Assembly: GCA_947056845.1 (NCBI GenBank)
Contig: CAMSCJ010000008.1
Coordinates: forward strand, 1 to 64,000
Direction: 5' to 3'
DNA length: 64,000 nucleotides
Source of the DNA: an uncultured Mycoplasmatota bacterium
Lineage (GTDB): Bacteria; Bacillota_I; Bacilli_A; RF39; UBA660
The notes beneath the pieces were generated by a model, which was not told the origin of the DNA, ran no database searches, and saw only the letters and a program-made list of their open reading frames with translations. Shown piece by piece: positions 50,876-58,516 of the stretch. Numbering within the stretch: position 1 is the stretch's first letter; each line of letters opens with the position of its first letter. Made by a program: the position numbers and the translations under genes.

Positions 50876-51577
50876 TTATATCAAATTCCTTTTTTTTAAA
50901 TATTGGTAAAGAACAGGACAAATATTTTTTATATCCAAATTAGTATTATCAAGTGCATATTTTAATATGTCTATCATTTTATAAGAGTCTTTAATATAGC
51001 ATATTTTTATTTTATCTGAATTAATACCATGATTTGTAAAGGTGTGTAAATTCCATTTATCCATTTTTACTGATTCTAAATCTGAATATTTAGGTGAATA
51101 TCCACCTTTTATTAAAAAATTCCTATCATATTTTTTAGCTTTAATTTGATCAACATCTTCAAAACTAAAATCTATACCTTCTTTGATATCTATATTTAAT
51201 AAAATATATTTTTTCAAAAATAAGTCAAAATATTTATATGATATAAATTTATGCAGAATATTTATATTTGTCCATTTAAAATATATATTTATAAATGCTT
51301 TCGAAAATATATTAGTACCTTTTATTTTTGTACCTAAATTAAAGGCTCCTGGAATAAGTGGATATTTTGATACAACATGTATCCAACAATCAAATAGTAT
51401 TAATAGATTATCTAAACCTTCAACAAAAAACACTTTTTTTGTATCTTCAAGCGACTGAGCATGAAATGATATTTTGGGTTCTAAGCCTTTTCCTTCGATT
51501 GATTCTAAATTTTTTTCTTTAGTAAAATGAAAATAATTTGAACTTATATCACTTAATAAAATCTTATGTTTTTTCAT
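50876..51577 (-). CDS. Unknown protein, possibly ADP-ribosyltransferase-like fold
   Basis: The 233-aa protein starts with MKKHKILLSDISSNYFHFT and continues KNLESIEGKGLEPKIS, then KKVFFVEGLDNLLILFDCW. The H-F-T ... L..I...GL.P ... vFf.eg order resembles proteins with the ADP-ribosyltransferase/RNA 2'-phosphotransferase fold, but I cannot place all catalytic residues. The remainder is basic with aromatic patches and ends in a helical tail. ATG 51577 has a GGTGAT site. It is a lone gene between AT-rich gaps. Confidence 0.5.
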   Translation of the reverse strand: MKKHKILLSDISSNYFHFTKEKNLESIEGKGLEPKISFHAQSLEDTKKVFFVEGLDNLLILFDCWIHVVSKYPLIPGAFNLGTKIKGTNIFSKAFINIYFKWTNINILHKFISYKYFDLFLKKYILLNIDIKEGIDFSFEDVDQIKAKKYDRNFLIKGGYSPKYSDLESVKMDKWNLHTFTNHGINSDKIKICYIKDSYKMIDILKYALDNTNLDIKNICPVLYQYLKKRNLI

Positions 51578-51690
51578 AATAATCACCAATATTGATAGTA
51601 ACATAACAAATGTATTAAAGCTAATCTTAATATGTTACTAAATAAATTAATCTAAATTATATATATTTTATCATAATTTTGGGTATATTA

Positions 51691-51728
51691 AAACTCGAAC
51701 TAGCCACAGTTTTTAAAAAGTTCGAGTT
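51691..51728. repeat. 10-bp perfect inverted repeat
   Basis: AACTCGAACT and AGTTCGAGTT face each other across about 17 nt in the gap between the genes at 51577 and 51835. On the minus strand it is followed by TTTTAAT, so it may be a weak terminator for the lipoprotein gene. Confidence 0.5.
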
Positions 51729-51834
51729 ATATATTAATATATACTTATTTCATTAATTTTTTTGATAAGAAAAGGTATAAAGATTAAATTATTTACATCT
51801 TAAAATATACTTGTAGTTTGTTATCAAAATATAT

Positions 51835-52188
51835 TTATTTTATTTGAAATGTTACTATTTCCTGATAATCTGTCGATTGTGTATTTAGTTTTAATACTTC
51901 ATCACTCTTAATTATAAAGGAATCTTTTTTATCAATTAAACTATTTGTATCTATTAAACCATAAGAGTTAACTTTTATATCAACGCTTTCATTCTCTATT
52001 TTTGTTATTGTAAATTCATATTCATTTCCTAATAAAGAACAAGTTAATTTTTCATTTACTTTTAAGTTGTTATTTATAATATTTCCATTACAATTCATTG
52101 TTATATTTACTTCCTTTTCTTTAACACATCCTGTCATACCTAACATTATAATTCCACATAACAAAATAGATAATCTTTTATTTTTCAT
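51835..52188 (-). CDS. Small lipoprotein
   Basis: The 117-aa protein has a type II signal peptide ending LGMTGC (Cys21), so it is probably anchored to the membrane outer face. The mature part is strand-rich (ITMNCNGNIINNNLKVNEKL, YEFTITKIENESVDIKVNSYG) with two more Cys that may form a disulphide. Such small beta lipoproteins are abundant in this window (22000, 52262), and their functions are unknown. GGGAGG precedes the ATG at 52188. Confidence 0.75.
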   Translation of the reverse strand: MKNKRLSILLCGIIMLGMTGCVKEKEVNITMNCNGNIINNNLKVNEKLTCSLLGNEYEFTITKIENESVDIKVNSYGLIDTNSLIDKKDSFIIKSDEVLKLNTQSTDYQEIVTFQIK

Positions 52189-52261
52189 AAATTCCTCCCT
52201 TTTATAAATTACTAATTATCTTTAAAATAGCTATCAAATTATAATTTTTTCTCTAATTATC

Positions 52262-52765
52262 TTATTTATATATTTGGTTAGTTAATTGTTTCCAATATTT
52301 TTGAAGATTATCTGAAACTTTCATAAAGTATCTTCCTTCTTTATCTTTTTCGGTTCTTCCACCCATATCTAAAACAAAGAAATATAAATCATCCTTATAT
52401 TCGTATACTACTACCTCTTTATATGTATCAGCATAAGCAGCTCTAATACTAATAGCTGTATCCAATATTTGGTCTTCTTCGTCGCTTCCGTGCATCAATT
52501 TTAAATCGCATTCTTTTATATGTTTTCTTAAATAGACTGGATTATATTGTGCTTTTTCATTATAAAGATCTATAAACATTTGCTCATCAAATTCAAAATC
52601 TATATCTACAAGTTCTGTTGAATATTTTGCATTTCTTCCATATCTATACTCACATACATAACCATCATCTAAATCACTAATTTTTTCTTTAGTTAAGTTT
52701 ATTTCACATCCTGTTATAGCACACATTAAAATTATGCTTATAATTATTTCAATATTTTTTTTCAT
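52262..52765 (-). CDS. Lipoprotein of unknown function
   Basis: The 167-aa protein has a signal peptide ending CAITGC (Cys20). The mature domain contains YVCEYRYGRNAKYSTELVDI and KVSDNLQKYWKQLTNQIY; I see no known motif. The ATG at 52765 begins a normal MKKN signal peptide, while the in-frame ATG at 52792 has no ribosome site. It is upstream of the small lipoprotein at 51835 with a 73-nt gap, so cotranscription is possible. Confidence 0.72.
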   Translation of the reverse strand: MKKNIEIIISIILMCAITGCEINLTKEKISDLDDGYVCEYRYGRNAKYSTELVDIDFEFDEQMFIDLYNEKAQYNPVYLRKHIKECDLKLMHGSDEEDQILDTAISIRAAYADTYKEVVVYEYKDDLYFFVLDMGGRTEKDKEGRYFMKVSDNLQKYWKQLTNQIYK

Positions 52766-52881
52766 TGGCACGCCTCTTTTATTAATTTTCAATTTTTTCT
52801 ATCAAAGAAATTCATCATCAATAACAAATATATTATTTCATAGAATATTTAAAATATTTAAAGAATTAGCTTGTGAATTAT

Positions 52882-53379
52882 CTATTTCATAACCTTTTGA
52901 AATTTAAACATTTCATCAGCATTTGAATTTGGATCTTTGTGTTTTGAATTATAAAATTCAACTATATGAAAACCACATCTATTAACATAAAAATGAATAT
53001 TCCGTTTTTCAAAATATGGGGTTACTGTTTCCCATATTTTTGTATTAGGATATAATTTTTCAATTTCATTCCAAATAAATTGTCCAACACCTTTACTTTG
53101 AAATCCATTTTTGACATATAAAAAATCTAAATGATTTATATTAGTTTGAATATTTATATTTACAATAGCACCACCAACTATTTCATCATTTAATACTGCC
53201 TTATATGCTTTAGCATTTGAATTATTAAGAGATTTATTTATATCTTCTTTTGTTAATATTTCATCTTCTGATATGTACTCATTTGTACCCTCTATAGCAC
53301 CAACTTGAAACGATTGTTGCATATCCTTTTTAAATACTTCTAAATCTTTATTTTCTAATAACAATAATTCTAAATTCAT
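52882..53379 (-). CDS. GNAT-family N-acetyltransferase
   Basis: This 165-aa GNAT fold has a central strand NHLDFLYVKNGFQSKGVGQFIWNEI, with the acetyl-CoA loop (Q/RxxGxG/A) as GFQSKGVGQFI, and a final RNIHFYVNRCGFHIVEF. The substrate is unknown. ATG 53379 follows GCGAGG; a longer frame to 53415 overlaps the upstream gene and has no ribosome site. The SAP-domain gene ends 20 nt upstream, so the two may be transcribed together. Confidence 0.88.
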   Translation of the reverse strand: MNLELLLLENKDLEVFKKDMQQSFQVGAIEGTNEYISEDEILTKEDINKSLNNSNAKAYKAVLNDEIVGGAIVNINIQTNINHLDFLYVKNGFQSKGVGQFIWNEIEKLYPNTKIWETVTPYFEKRNIHFYVNRCGFHIVEFYNSKHKDPNSNADEMFKFQKVMK

Positions 53380-53398
53380 AAAAACCTCGCTAAATTTA

Positions 53399-53974
53399 TC
53401 AGTGTGATAAAACAATCAAATCTTCTTTTTCATACTTATTATGGCCTTTCAGACTTTTCTTATATTTCCAACATTTGATTGCTTCATCTAAACTTTTATC
53501 TTTATTACACTCAAAGAAATCTCTAATATACGTGTTATATTCAAATTGTTTATCAATGGTAGTTTTATTTTTCTTTTTACTATTTAGTATTTGATAATAT
53601 GCTTGTATTGATTCTTGATAAGTTTTTCCTGCATTGTTTTTTAACCATTTTTGAAATAATACATTAAAAGAAAAACTATTCCCTATTTGCTCTTTATAAA
53701 ATTTTCTATGCTTTTCTGAACAAACAAAATTGCTCTCTATCTTTGTATCAAGTGTGATAATATCAGGTATATTTACTTTTGCTTTATTATGAGTTTTAAA
53801 TGTCTTTTTCCCTGTTTCTAAAAAATCTATTATTCTATCAGTTAATTCTTCTTTACTACCTGTTGCTTGTAAATTATTATTTTTACAAAAACTTACTAAT
53901 TCTTCTTTTAAGTAATAAAACTCTTTAAAAATTTTGCTATCCAAATTTATATCTAATATAGGTCTTTCACGCAT
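53399..53974 (-). CDS. SAP domain protein with DUF6434-like region
   Basis: In this 191-aa protein, residues 10-50 form a SAP helix-turn-helix-like motif (FYYLKEELVSFCKNNNLQATGSKEELTDRII), which binds DNA. Residues about 75-180 match DUF6434: VCSEKHRKFYKEQIGNSFSF, FQKWLKNNAGKTYQESIQAY and DEAIKCWKYKKSL. Such proteins are common in Firmicutes and have no established role. The ATG at 53974 follows GTGAGG. It lies upstream of the GNAT gene. Confidence 0.82.
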   Translation of the reverse strand: MRERPILDINLDSKIFKEFYYLKEELVSFCKNNNLQATGSKEELTDRIIDFLETGKKTFKTHNKAKVNIPDIITLDTKIESNFVCSEKHRKFYKEQIGNSFSFNVLFQKWLKNNAGKTYQESIQAYYQILNSKKKNKTTIDKQFEYNTYIRDFFECNKDKSLDEAIKCWKYKKSLKGHNKYEKEDLIVLSH

Positions 53975-54007
53975 AATAAACCTCACTTTTAAATTGTAAT
54001 TTTACGG

Positions 54008-54235
54008 TTACTTTTTTGCTTTATCTTTGTCTTTATCTTTTTTCATTGCACTTCCTATTCCTGTTCCACTTGACATTCCTATCGCTACTCCTATACATAA
54101 CCATAAAGCAAAATTATCTGTAAGCAGTCCAACAACTGTACCTATTGCAAAACCAAAGCACATTCCCAGACTCATTCCAACAGACATATAATTTTCTTCT
54201 TTTTCTTCATCTTTAATTTCTGTTTTCTTATCCAT
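54008..54235 (-). CDS. Small glycine-zipper membrane protein
   Basis: The 75-aa protein has acidic N- and basic C-terminal tails around two short hydrophobic glycine-rich segments (MSVGMSLGMCFGFAIGTVVG and LWLCIGVAIGMSSGTGIGSA). The GxxxG repeats are typical of glycine-zipper helix packing, seen in small membrane or pore-like proteins. GGAG precedes the ATG. The DUF6440 gene ends 49 nt upstream. Confidence 0.72.
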   Translation of the reverse strand: MDKKTEIKDEEKEENYMSVGMSLGMCFGFAIGTVVGLLTDNFALWLCIGVAIGMSSGTGIGSAMKKDKDKDKAKK

Positions 54236-54284
54236 ATCAAAATCTCCTATCTTAACAAGAATGGTAAATTATCTATTACAAATA

Positions 54285-54461
54285 CTATAATTTTGTAATT
54301 ACTGGTTTCCCTTCACTATTTAATAAAACAGTTAGTCCTCCAGAATATCCATCTTTTCTATAAATATAATTTACTCCAGTTTCTTTATCTACCCAAATTT
54401 CTATTGTATTAACTTTCCCCTGTGAATATACTTTTATAAATCTATCATTTTCCTTTGCCAT
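54285..54461 (-). CDS. Small DUF6440-like protein
   Basis: The 58-aa protein matches the short DUF6440 family: KVNTIEIWVDKETGVNYIY, then GYSGGLTVLLNSEGKPVI. The conserved core is VDKETGVNYL...GYSGGLTPLLD..GKP. AGGAGG stands nine bases before the ATG at 54461. It is probably the first gene of a short unit with the glycine-zipper protein. The function of the family is unknown. Confidence 0.85.
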   Translation of the reverse strand: MAKENDRFIKVYSQGKVNTIEIWVDKETGVNYIYRKDGYSGGLTVLLNSEGKPVITKL

Positions 54462-54533
54462 TTTTCATTGCCTCCTTTCAAATTACTATTTGTTTGTGAG
54501 ATTATTATATCATTTTTCCAAAAATAAAAAAAG

Positions 54534-54563
54534 ATAGGAATATTAAATAAATAGTATTCCTAT
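54534..54563 (-). terminator. intrinsic terminator (second of a tandem pair)
   Basis: Stem ATAGGAATA/TATTCCTAT followed by CTTTTTTT on the minus strand. It lies downstream of the HD-domain gene. Confidence 0.8.
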
Positions 54564-54588
54564 AAAATAAAAACTAGATAAAATCTAG
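54564..54588 (-). terminator. intrinsic terminator (first of a tandem pair) after the HD-domain gene
   Basis: Stem CTAGAT/ATCTAG followed by TTTTTATTTT on the minus strand, about 60 nt after the stop at 54647. Confidence 0.75.
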
Positions 54589-54646
54589 TAATTTTCTAAT
54601 GGTACAATTGGGATATTTATTTACAACTTTTTAAGTTATTTAAAAT

Positions 54647-55267
54647 TCAAATTTTAGATATAATTTTTTTCAATCTTTTAGTAAATTTATCTTTATTATT
54701 TAAAAGATCTTGCATTTCATCCAAATAATTATAATAATCCTTATCTTCTAAAAAGAAATTAGCATAACCATTCTCACTAAATTTTTGTAAAGTATGATTA
54801 TAACATTCTTCAATTGTTTTTTCTTCACTTAATTCACTAAAATGTTCTATACTATAAAAGTAAATTCTTCTTAATGATTCATCTACATCTATATTTCTAT
54901 CTGCTGAAGATATTAATTCACCATAAATACTTCTTGGTCTTCTATTTAATGATGCTCTATGATCTTCTATCGCTTCTTTCATAATTTTTAATTGTTCATA
55001 ACTAAAAAACTTTTTTAAATTCTGATCATCATACATAATTTTAGCAGAAATAATTTCATGCTTCTTATAATCAATATAATAGCCAATATCATGATATGCT
55101 GCAATTGTATATAAAATATTAATATCAATATTTTTATTTTTACATAATTTAAAACATCTATTAATAACATAATTTATATGATCAATTTGGTGTCCCTTTT
55201 CATTTTTTTTATATATTGGAAAGATATTATTTTCAATATACTTTTTAAGTTCCTTATTTATATTCAT
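54647..55267 (-). CDS. HD-domain phosphohydrolase
   Basis: The 206-aa protein has the HD signature: an N-terminal His in GHQIDHINYV, the HD doublet in TIAAYHDIGYY, downstream AIEDHRASL and a final Asp in ISSADRNIDV. It is therefore a metal-dependent phosphohydrolase of the YedJ/YpgQ-like group, perhaps acting on nucleotides. The exact substrate is unknown. GAGGTG precedes the ATG at 55267. It is followed by two terminators. Confidence 0.9.
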   Translation of the reverse strand: MNINKELKKYIENNIFPIYKKNEKGHQIDHINYVINRCFKLCKNKNIDINILYTIAAYHDIGYYIDYKKHEIISAKIMYDDQNLKKFFSYEQLKIMKEAIEDHRASLNRRPRSIYGELISSADRNIDVDESLRRIYFYSIEHFSELSEEKTIEECYNHTLQKFSENGYANFFLEDKDYYNYLDEMQDLLNNKDKFTKRLKKIISKI

Positions 55268-55378
55268 ATAACACCTCAATTTTGCTTTGTCAAAATATCT
55301 AACTCACCCTATATTTTGACATAGATATCAAAATATGGGAATTTATAAAATTATTATGAAAAAAACTATCATGTTCGC

Positions 55379-55407
55379 TTGTTTTAACAATTTATATATT
55401 ATATAAT
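55379..55407 (+). promoter_or_regulatory. promoter of the toxin-like gene (copy 2)
   Basis: TTGTTT (55379-55384), 17-bp spacer, TATAAT (55402-55407) on the plus strand. Transcription would begin near 55414, giving a 5' leader of about 60 nt. Confidence 0.65.
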
Positions 55408-55427
55408 CAATTTAGGGAATATCAGCT

Positions 55428-55620
55428 GTTGGGTGTCTACCTCTAATCTTTTATAGAGAGGAGGTTTGATAATAATGAAAACTAAGTCTTTTGTTGTAAA
55501 AGTACTTAAACTCATTGCTATCATTTTATTTCTCCTTATCATTATGATAGTAGTTATAAAAAATGACACTCATTCTTAGAATAAGTGCCTAACTAATTTA
55601 TATTGGGTAGACACTCAACT
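55428..55620 (+). other. long-range 5'-3' complementarity within the toxin-like mRNA
   Basis: Bases 55428-55441 (GTTGGGTGTCTACC) can pair with 55607-55620 (GGTAGACACTCAAC) through 14 pairs including one G-U. A local hairpin of CCTCT (55440-55444) with AGAGG (55457-55461) also covers part of the Shine-Dalgarno sequence. Such 5'-3' closure and ribosome-site masking are known for type I toxin mRNAs. Confidence 0.55.
55475..55567 (+). CDS. Small hydrophobic type I toxin-like peptide (copy 2, complete)
   Basis: The 30-aa peptide has a basic N-terminus (MKTKSFVVKVLKL), a single hydrophobic helix (IAIILFLLIIMIVVI) and a C-terminal KK. This composition is typical of membrane-acting type I toxins. 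A strong GAGAGGAGG ribosome site stands about ten bases before the ATG, and a consensus promoter lies upstream. The stop codon sits at the edge of an antisense-RNA terminator, and a convergent promoter stands about 110 nt downstream. No homologous name is recognised: it is not clearly Fst, TxpA, BsrG or Ldr by sequence. A partial second copy occurs at 1-44. Confidence 0.65.
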
Positions 55621-55668
55621 TAGCGAAACTGAATGTTCCCTTTTTTATTTTATGCAAGTTTCCTTGAC
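55558..55668 (-). ncRNA. putative antisense RNA (antitoxin) of toxin-like copy 2
   Basis: The inferred transcript runs from about 55668 to the T run at 55558-55564. Its terminator is the hairpin 55566-55576/55580-55590 (GACACTCATTC with GAATAAGTGCC on the plus strand). Two base pairs are A-C or C-A when read on the plus strand but G-U on the minus strand, so the fold is complete only in the minus RNA. It overlaps the last codons and 3' region of the toxin mRNA. The same layout with a different stem sequence exists in copy 1. Confidence 0.55.
55606..55647 (+). terminator. terminator of the toxin-like mRNA
   Basis: An imperfect hairpin opens with GGG (55606-55608) and closes with CCC before TTTTTT (plus strand). 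A similar element is in copy 1 near 88-127. The stem contains mismatches, so it may also act together with the long-range pairing. Confidence 0.55.
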
Positions 55669-55674
55669 ATATTC

Positions 55675-55703
55675 ATAATAACATAAAAAAAGACTTTTGA
55701 CAA
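55675..55703 (-). promoter_or_regulatory. promoter of antisense RNA, copy 2
   Basis: TTGTCA (55698-55703), 17-bp spacer, TATTAT (55675-55680) on the minus strand. The -35 box, spacing and -10 box are conserved in copy 1. Repeat similarity between the two copies ends just beyond the -35 box. Confidence 0.65.
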
Positions 55704-55747
55704 GCCTTCTATCTAAAAGTCCGAAAAAATTCGAACAGATTTCCCAA

Positions 55748-55824
55748 TGGTAGCGACGGGGAGATTCGAACTCTCGACCTACCGGGTATGAACCGGGTGC
55801 TCTAGCCAGCTGAGCTACATCGCC
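55748..55824 (-). tRNA. tRNA-Met (anticodon CAT, elongator type)
   Basis: The 77-nt cloverleaf includes the encoded CCA. The anticodon loop is TTCATAC. The acceptor stem GGCGATG/CGTCGCT has a G-T first pair and lacks the C1xA72 mismatch of an initiator, so it is an elongator tRNA-Met. The D stem is GCTC/GAGC and the T loop is TTCGAAT. The top pair of the anticodon stem (C27-T43) is mismatched. A promoter lies at 55840-55868. Downstream, a hairpin (GTTCGAA/TTCGGAC) and TTTT may terminate it. Confidence 0.95.
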
Positions 55825-55839
55825 ATAACAAACAAATTA

Positions 55840-55868
55840 ATTATATCAAATTAGTTTGTTTGTGACAA
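55840..55868 (-). promoter_or_regulatory. promoter of tRNA-Met
   Basis: TTGTCA (55863-55868), 17-bp spacer, TATAAT (55840-55845), ending about 15 nt before the tRNA 5' end. The promoter is embedded in an inverted repeat with arms AACAAACAAATTA and TTTGTTTGT. Confidence 0.75.
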
Positions 55869-55956
55869 CACTTTTTTCTAATTTTTTTAATTAAATTAAA
55901 ATTTTATATAATTAAATTATAACTACTTATAATTATTATATTCAATTTTAAAGATT

Positions 55957-57519
55957 TTAATCATTATATAAATCATTATATTTCATAATACCTAATAATG
56001 AGTGTTGAAGATCATCTATGCGCATTCTAAAACTTGATTTTATGTCATGAAATCCGTTTAATACTAAAATGGGATTATTTAAATACATAGCTACTTCTTC
56101 ACTAATATAAAAATTAAAAAGTGTTTCAAAATTTATTTCAATACTATTTTTTAATTCTTTAAGATTAAAATCATTTATATTAAAACTATCAATATTTTCA
56201 GTAGCGTAATTATAAGTATCTAAAGTAGTCATAAGAAGTTCTAATCTAGTTGGACCAAAAGTTCTATTATTATCCAACTTTTGTTTATTATATGTATAAT
56301 TTAAAAGTGCAAATAATATATATTTTTCATCACTATTAATTTTTACATACTCATTTAAAGTATATGATATCCACTGATCACGATATTGCTCATAATTTTT
56401 GTCAATAAAATAGTCTATTGATTTTTTTACTTGATTTAATAAATATTCATCTTTATTGGTTTTATAATATTTTAATAGTGAAAAAGTAGCCTCTCCATCA
56501 TAATATACTGTTCTAAATTTCTCTTCTACATTAAAATTTAAATCTAAGATATGATTAAAACTTCCATCTTCATTTTGCATATACATAATTCCTTCAGCTA
56601 TTTTTTTACTAATATCATCATATTTAGAATCTGAAAAAACTAGTTTATATTCTGCAAGCATTAATAGTGTTAAAGCATTGCCTCCTAATTTAATTTCAGC
56701 TGCTTTTTTTTCTACTACAAATGCTATATCGTCATTATATTCAACTGTAAAATTATCTATTAAATATTCAATGGCAGCCTCAATAGTTTGCCGTAATTCA
56801 ATTGATGGATATTTTTCATAATAAAGAATTAAACTCCATGTACTTCCAGCATGTCTCAAAATATTATAGCTATTAATTTTTGAAGCAAGATTTGATTTAT
56901 AACCATATATATATTTACCATTTTCATTCATTGATGCTAATAATTGACCAGTATTTTTTATAATGATTGGTAATTCATTTTTTATTTCAGTAATATTTCT
57001 ATTATTAAATCCAACCTTATTCTCTAAATTAATAAAAACATTATTATTTAAATATTTGCTTTCTGTTTTAAAAATAGTAATCCTTGATAAATTATTTATT
57101 TTTGTTTTTATGCCTTTTTCAGATAAATACTTATTTAGATTATCAAAATTTATATCATGCTCTTTACGATTAATAATACTATTCGAATTTAACTCTTCGG
57201 ATAACAATACAATTCTATTATTATCTAAAGCTATGCCATAACTAAATATTTCATCGTTATTTATTTTTTTCTTAAATTCTGCATAGCTTAAATTTTCAAT
57301 GTCAACTAATTTGTCTATTTTAACATAGTCATAATCACTATATTCTTTAATTATTTGTTCTTCGCTTAATTTAGTATTAATTATTTTGGCTTTTATATCG
57401 GATGAACCAAATGATACATATAGAGTATCATTTAGATTATTTCTACTTTTAAATATATTAAATATTATAAGTAATAAAAAAAGAAAAAGTGAACATATCA
57501 ATAGTGTCCTTTTTTTCAT
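55957..57519 (-). CDS. Membrane-anchored alpha-helical (toroid-like) exported protein
   Basis: The 520-aa protein has an N-terminal signal anchor (LLICSLFLFLLLIIFNIF). The first 190 residues are not recognised. From about residue 200 it reads NGKYIYGYKSNLASKINSYN followed by ILRHAGSTWSLILYYEKYPS. Then come repeats of helices with MYMQNEDGSFNHI and VYYDGEATFSLLKYYK, the pattern of alpha/alpha-barrel proteins such as glycoside hydrolases, epimerases or prenyltransferase-like folds. DGSF and DGEATFSL are typical repeat motifs there. It probably acts on a cell-surface glycan, but no catalytic residues can be named. ATG 57519 has an AGGA site; TTG at 57525 is not favoured. Confidence 0.55.
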   Translation of the reverse strand: MKKRTLLICSLFLFLLLIIFNIFKSRNNLNDTLYVSFGSSDIKAKIINTKLSEEQIIKEYSDYDYVKIDKLVDIENLSYAEFKKKINNDEIFSYGIALDNNRIVLLSEELNSNSIINRKEHDINFDNLNKYLSEKGIKTKINNLSRITIFKTESKYLNNNVFINLENKVGFNNRNITEIKNELPIIIKNTGQLLASMNENGKYIYGYKSNLASKINSYNILRHAGSTWSLILYYEKYPSIELRQTIEAAIEYLIDNFTVEYNDDIAFVVEKKAAEIKLGGNALTLLMLAEYKLVFSDSKYDDISKKIAEGIMYMQNEDGSFNHILDLNFNVEEKFRTVYYDGEATFSLLKYYKTNKDEYLLNQVKKSIDYFIDKNYEQYRDQWISYTLNEYVKINSDEKYILFALLNYTYNKQKLDNNRTFGPTRLELLMTTLDTYNYATENIDSFNINDFNLKELKNSIEINFETLFNFYISEEVAMYLNNPILVLNGFHDIKSSFRMRIDDLQHSLLGIMKYNDLYND

Positions 57520-57633
57520 AAACAACCAATCCTATCCTAATTAATTATAACATGGATAGTTAAAGATGTAAATTTACTTAGAATATATTATATATTATTA
57601 TCAATAAATGGCTATTTATATATTTAATTTCTT

Positions 57634-58419
57634 TTAAGACTTAAATATTTGGTATAATTTAGCTCCTAAAACTTGTACAAGAGGTGCTCGATAAATAAAT
57701 TTAGGATTTTCACTTACAACTGCTTTCTCAATTTTTTTTACTATAGTGTTAAGTTTATTTTTTTCTAATAAATTAAAAAACAAATTTTCTTTTTTTCTAA
57801 TAAAATCTAATTCATTTTTGAAATAGCTTTTTTCTTGCATCCAATCATATTTATTTTCTAACATTACTTGATTAAAACCTGTATGATACATTCCTGGTTC
57901 AATCAGTACAACTTTAATATTAGTATTTAATAATTTCAACTCATTTTTCAATGTTGTTGTAAGTTGAATAATACTTGCCTTTGTAGCACAATAACTACCT
58001 AAAAAGGTTAAAGGTAAAATACCTGCTAAGGAACTCATAATTATTAATTTTCCCTTTTTTTTCGCCATCATTTGCTTTAAAACAATTTGAACTAGTTCAA
58101 ATGATGAAAAGACATTTACCTCAAAATTTTCTCGAACAAGACTCATAGGTATTTCTGATATAGAGCCACCATAACCAATTGCCGCAAAATTAATCAAAAT
58201 ATCAATATCTAATTTTTCTATTTTTAATCGATCACTTTCTAAAGTAACATCTAATTTTAAACATTTTATATTACCATATTCCTTATACTTATCTTTAACT
58301 ATTTTAAGCTGTTCATCTGTATGGACAGTTAAATAAATATAATAGTCCTTACTAATTAAACGGTTAACTAAAGCATTGCCTATACCACTTCTAGCACCTG
58401 TCATTAAAATCTTTTTCAT
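57634..58419 (-). CDS. Short-chain dehydrogenase/reductase
   Basis: In this 261-aa SDR, the Rossmann motif TGARSGIGNALVNRL binds the nucleotide, NFAAIGYGGS is the NNAG-like strand, and the catalytic residues are Ser in IIMSSLAGIL and YCATK. VLIEPGMYHTGF is the post-catalytic PG loop. The substrate is unknown. ATG 58419 follows GGTGAT; a longer frame has no site. It is transcribed away from hsp20, with divergent starts about 100 nt apart. Confidence 0.92.
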   Translation of the reverse strand: MKKILMTGARSGIGNALVNRLISKDYYIYLTVHTDEQLKIVKDKYKEYGNIKCLKLDVTLESDRLKIEKLDIDILINFAAIGYGGSISEIPMSLVRENFEVNVFSSFELVQIVLKQMMAKKKGKLIIMSSLAGILPLTFLGSYCATKASIIQLTTTLKNELKLLNTNIKVVLIEPGMYHTGFNQVMLENKYDWMQEKSYFKNELDFIRKKENLFFNLLEKNKLNTIVKKIEKAVVSENPKFIYRAPLVQVLGAKLYQIFKS

Positions 58420-58516
58420 AGTATCACCAATTATAGTTTTCACAAAATATAAATTTTTATCATAATATTGAATAAAAATAATTACTTTTTTTAATAATAT
58501 AAATGAGGTGAAAAAA

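Noticed and set aside
55658-55690. Plus-strand promoter starting at TTGACA near 55664
   Set aside because: No acceptable -10 box lies at 16-18 bp; the same bases are better explained by the conserved minus-strand promoter.
1-55706. The two toxin-module copies as long terminal repeats of one 55-kb mobile element
   Set aside because: The block between them has mixed housekeeping-type and accessory genes and no recombinase; the copies are more simply independent paralogues.
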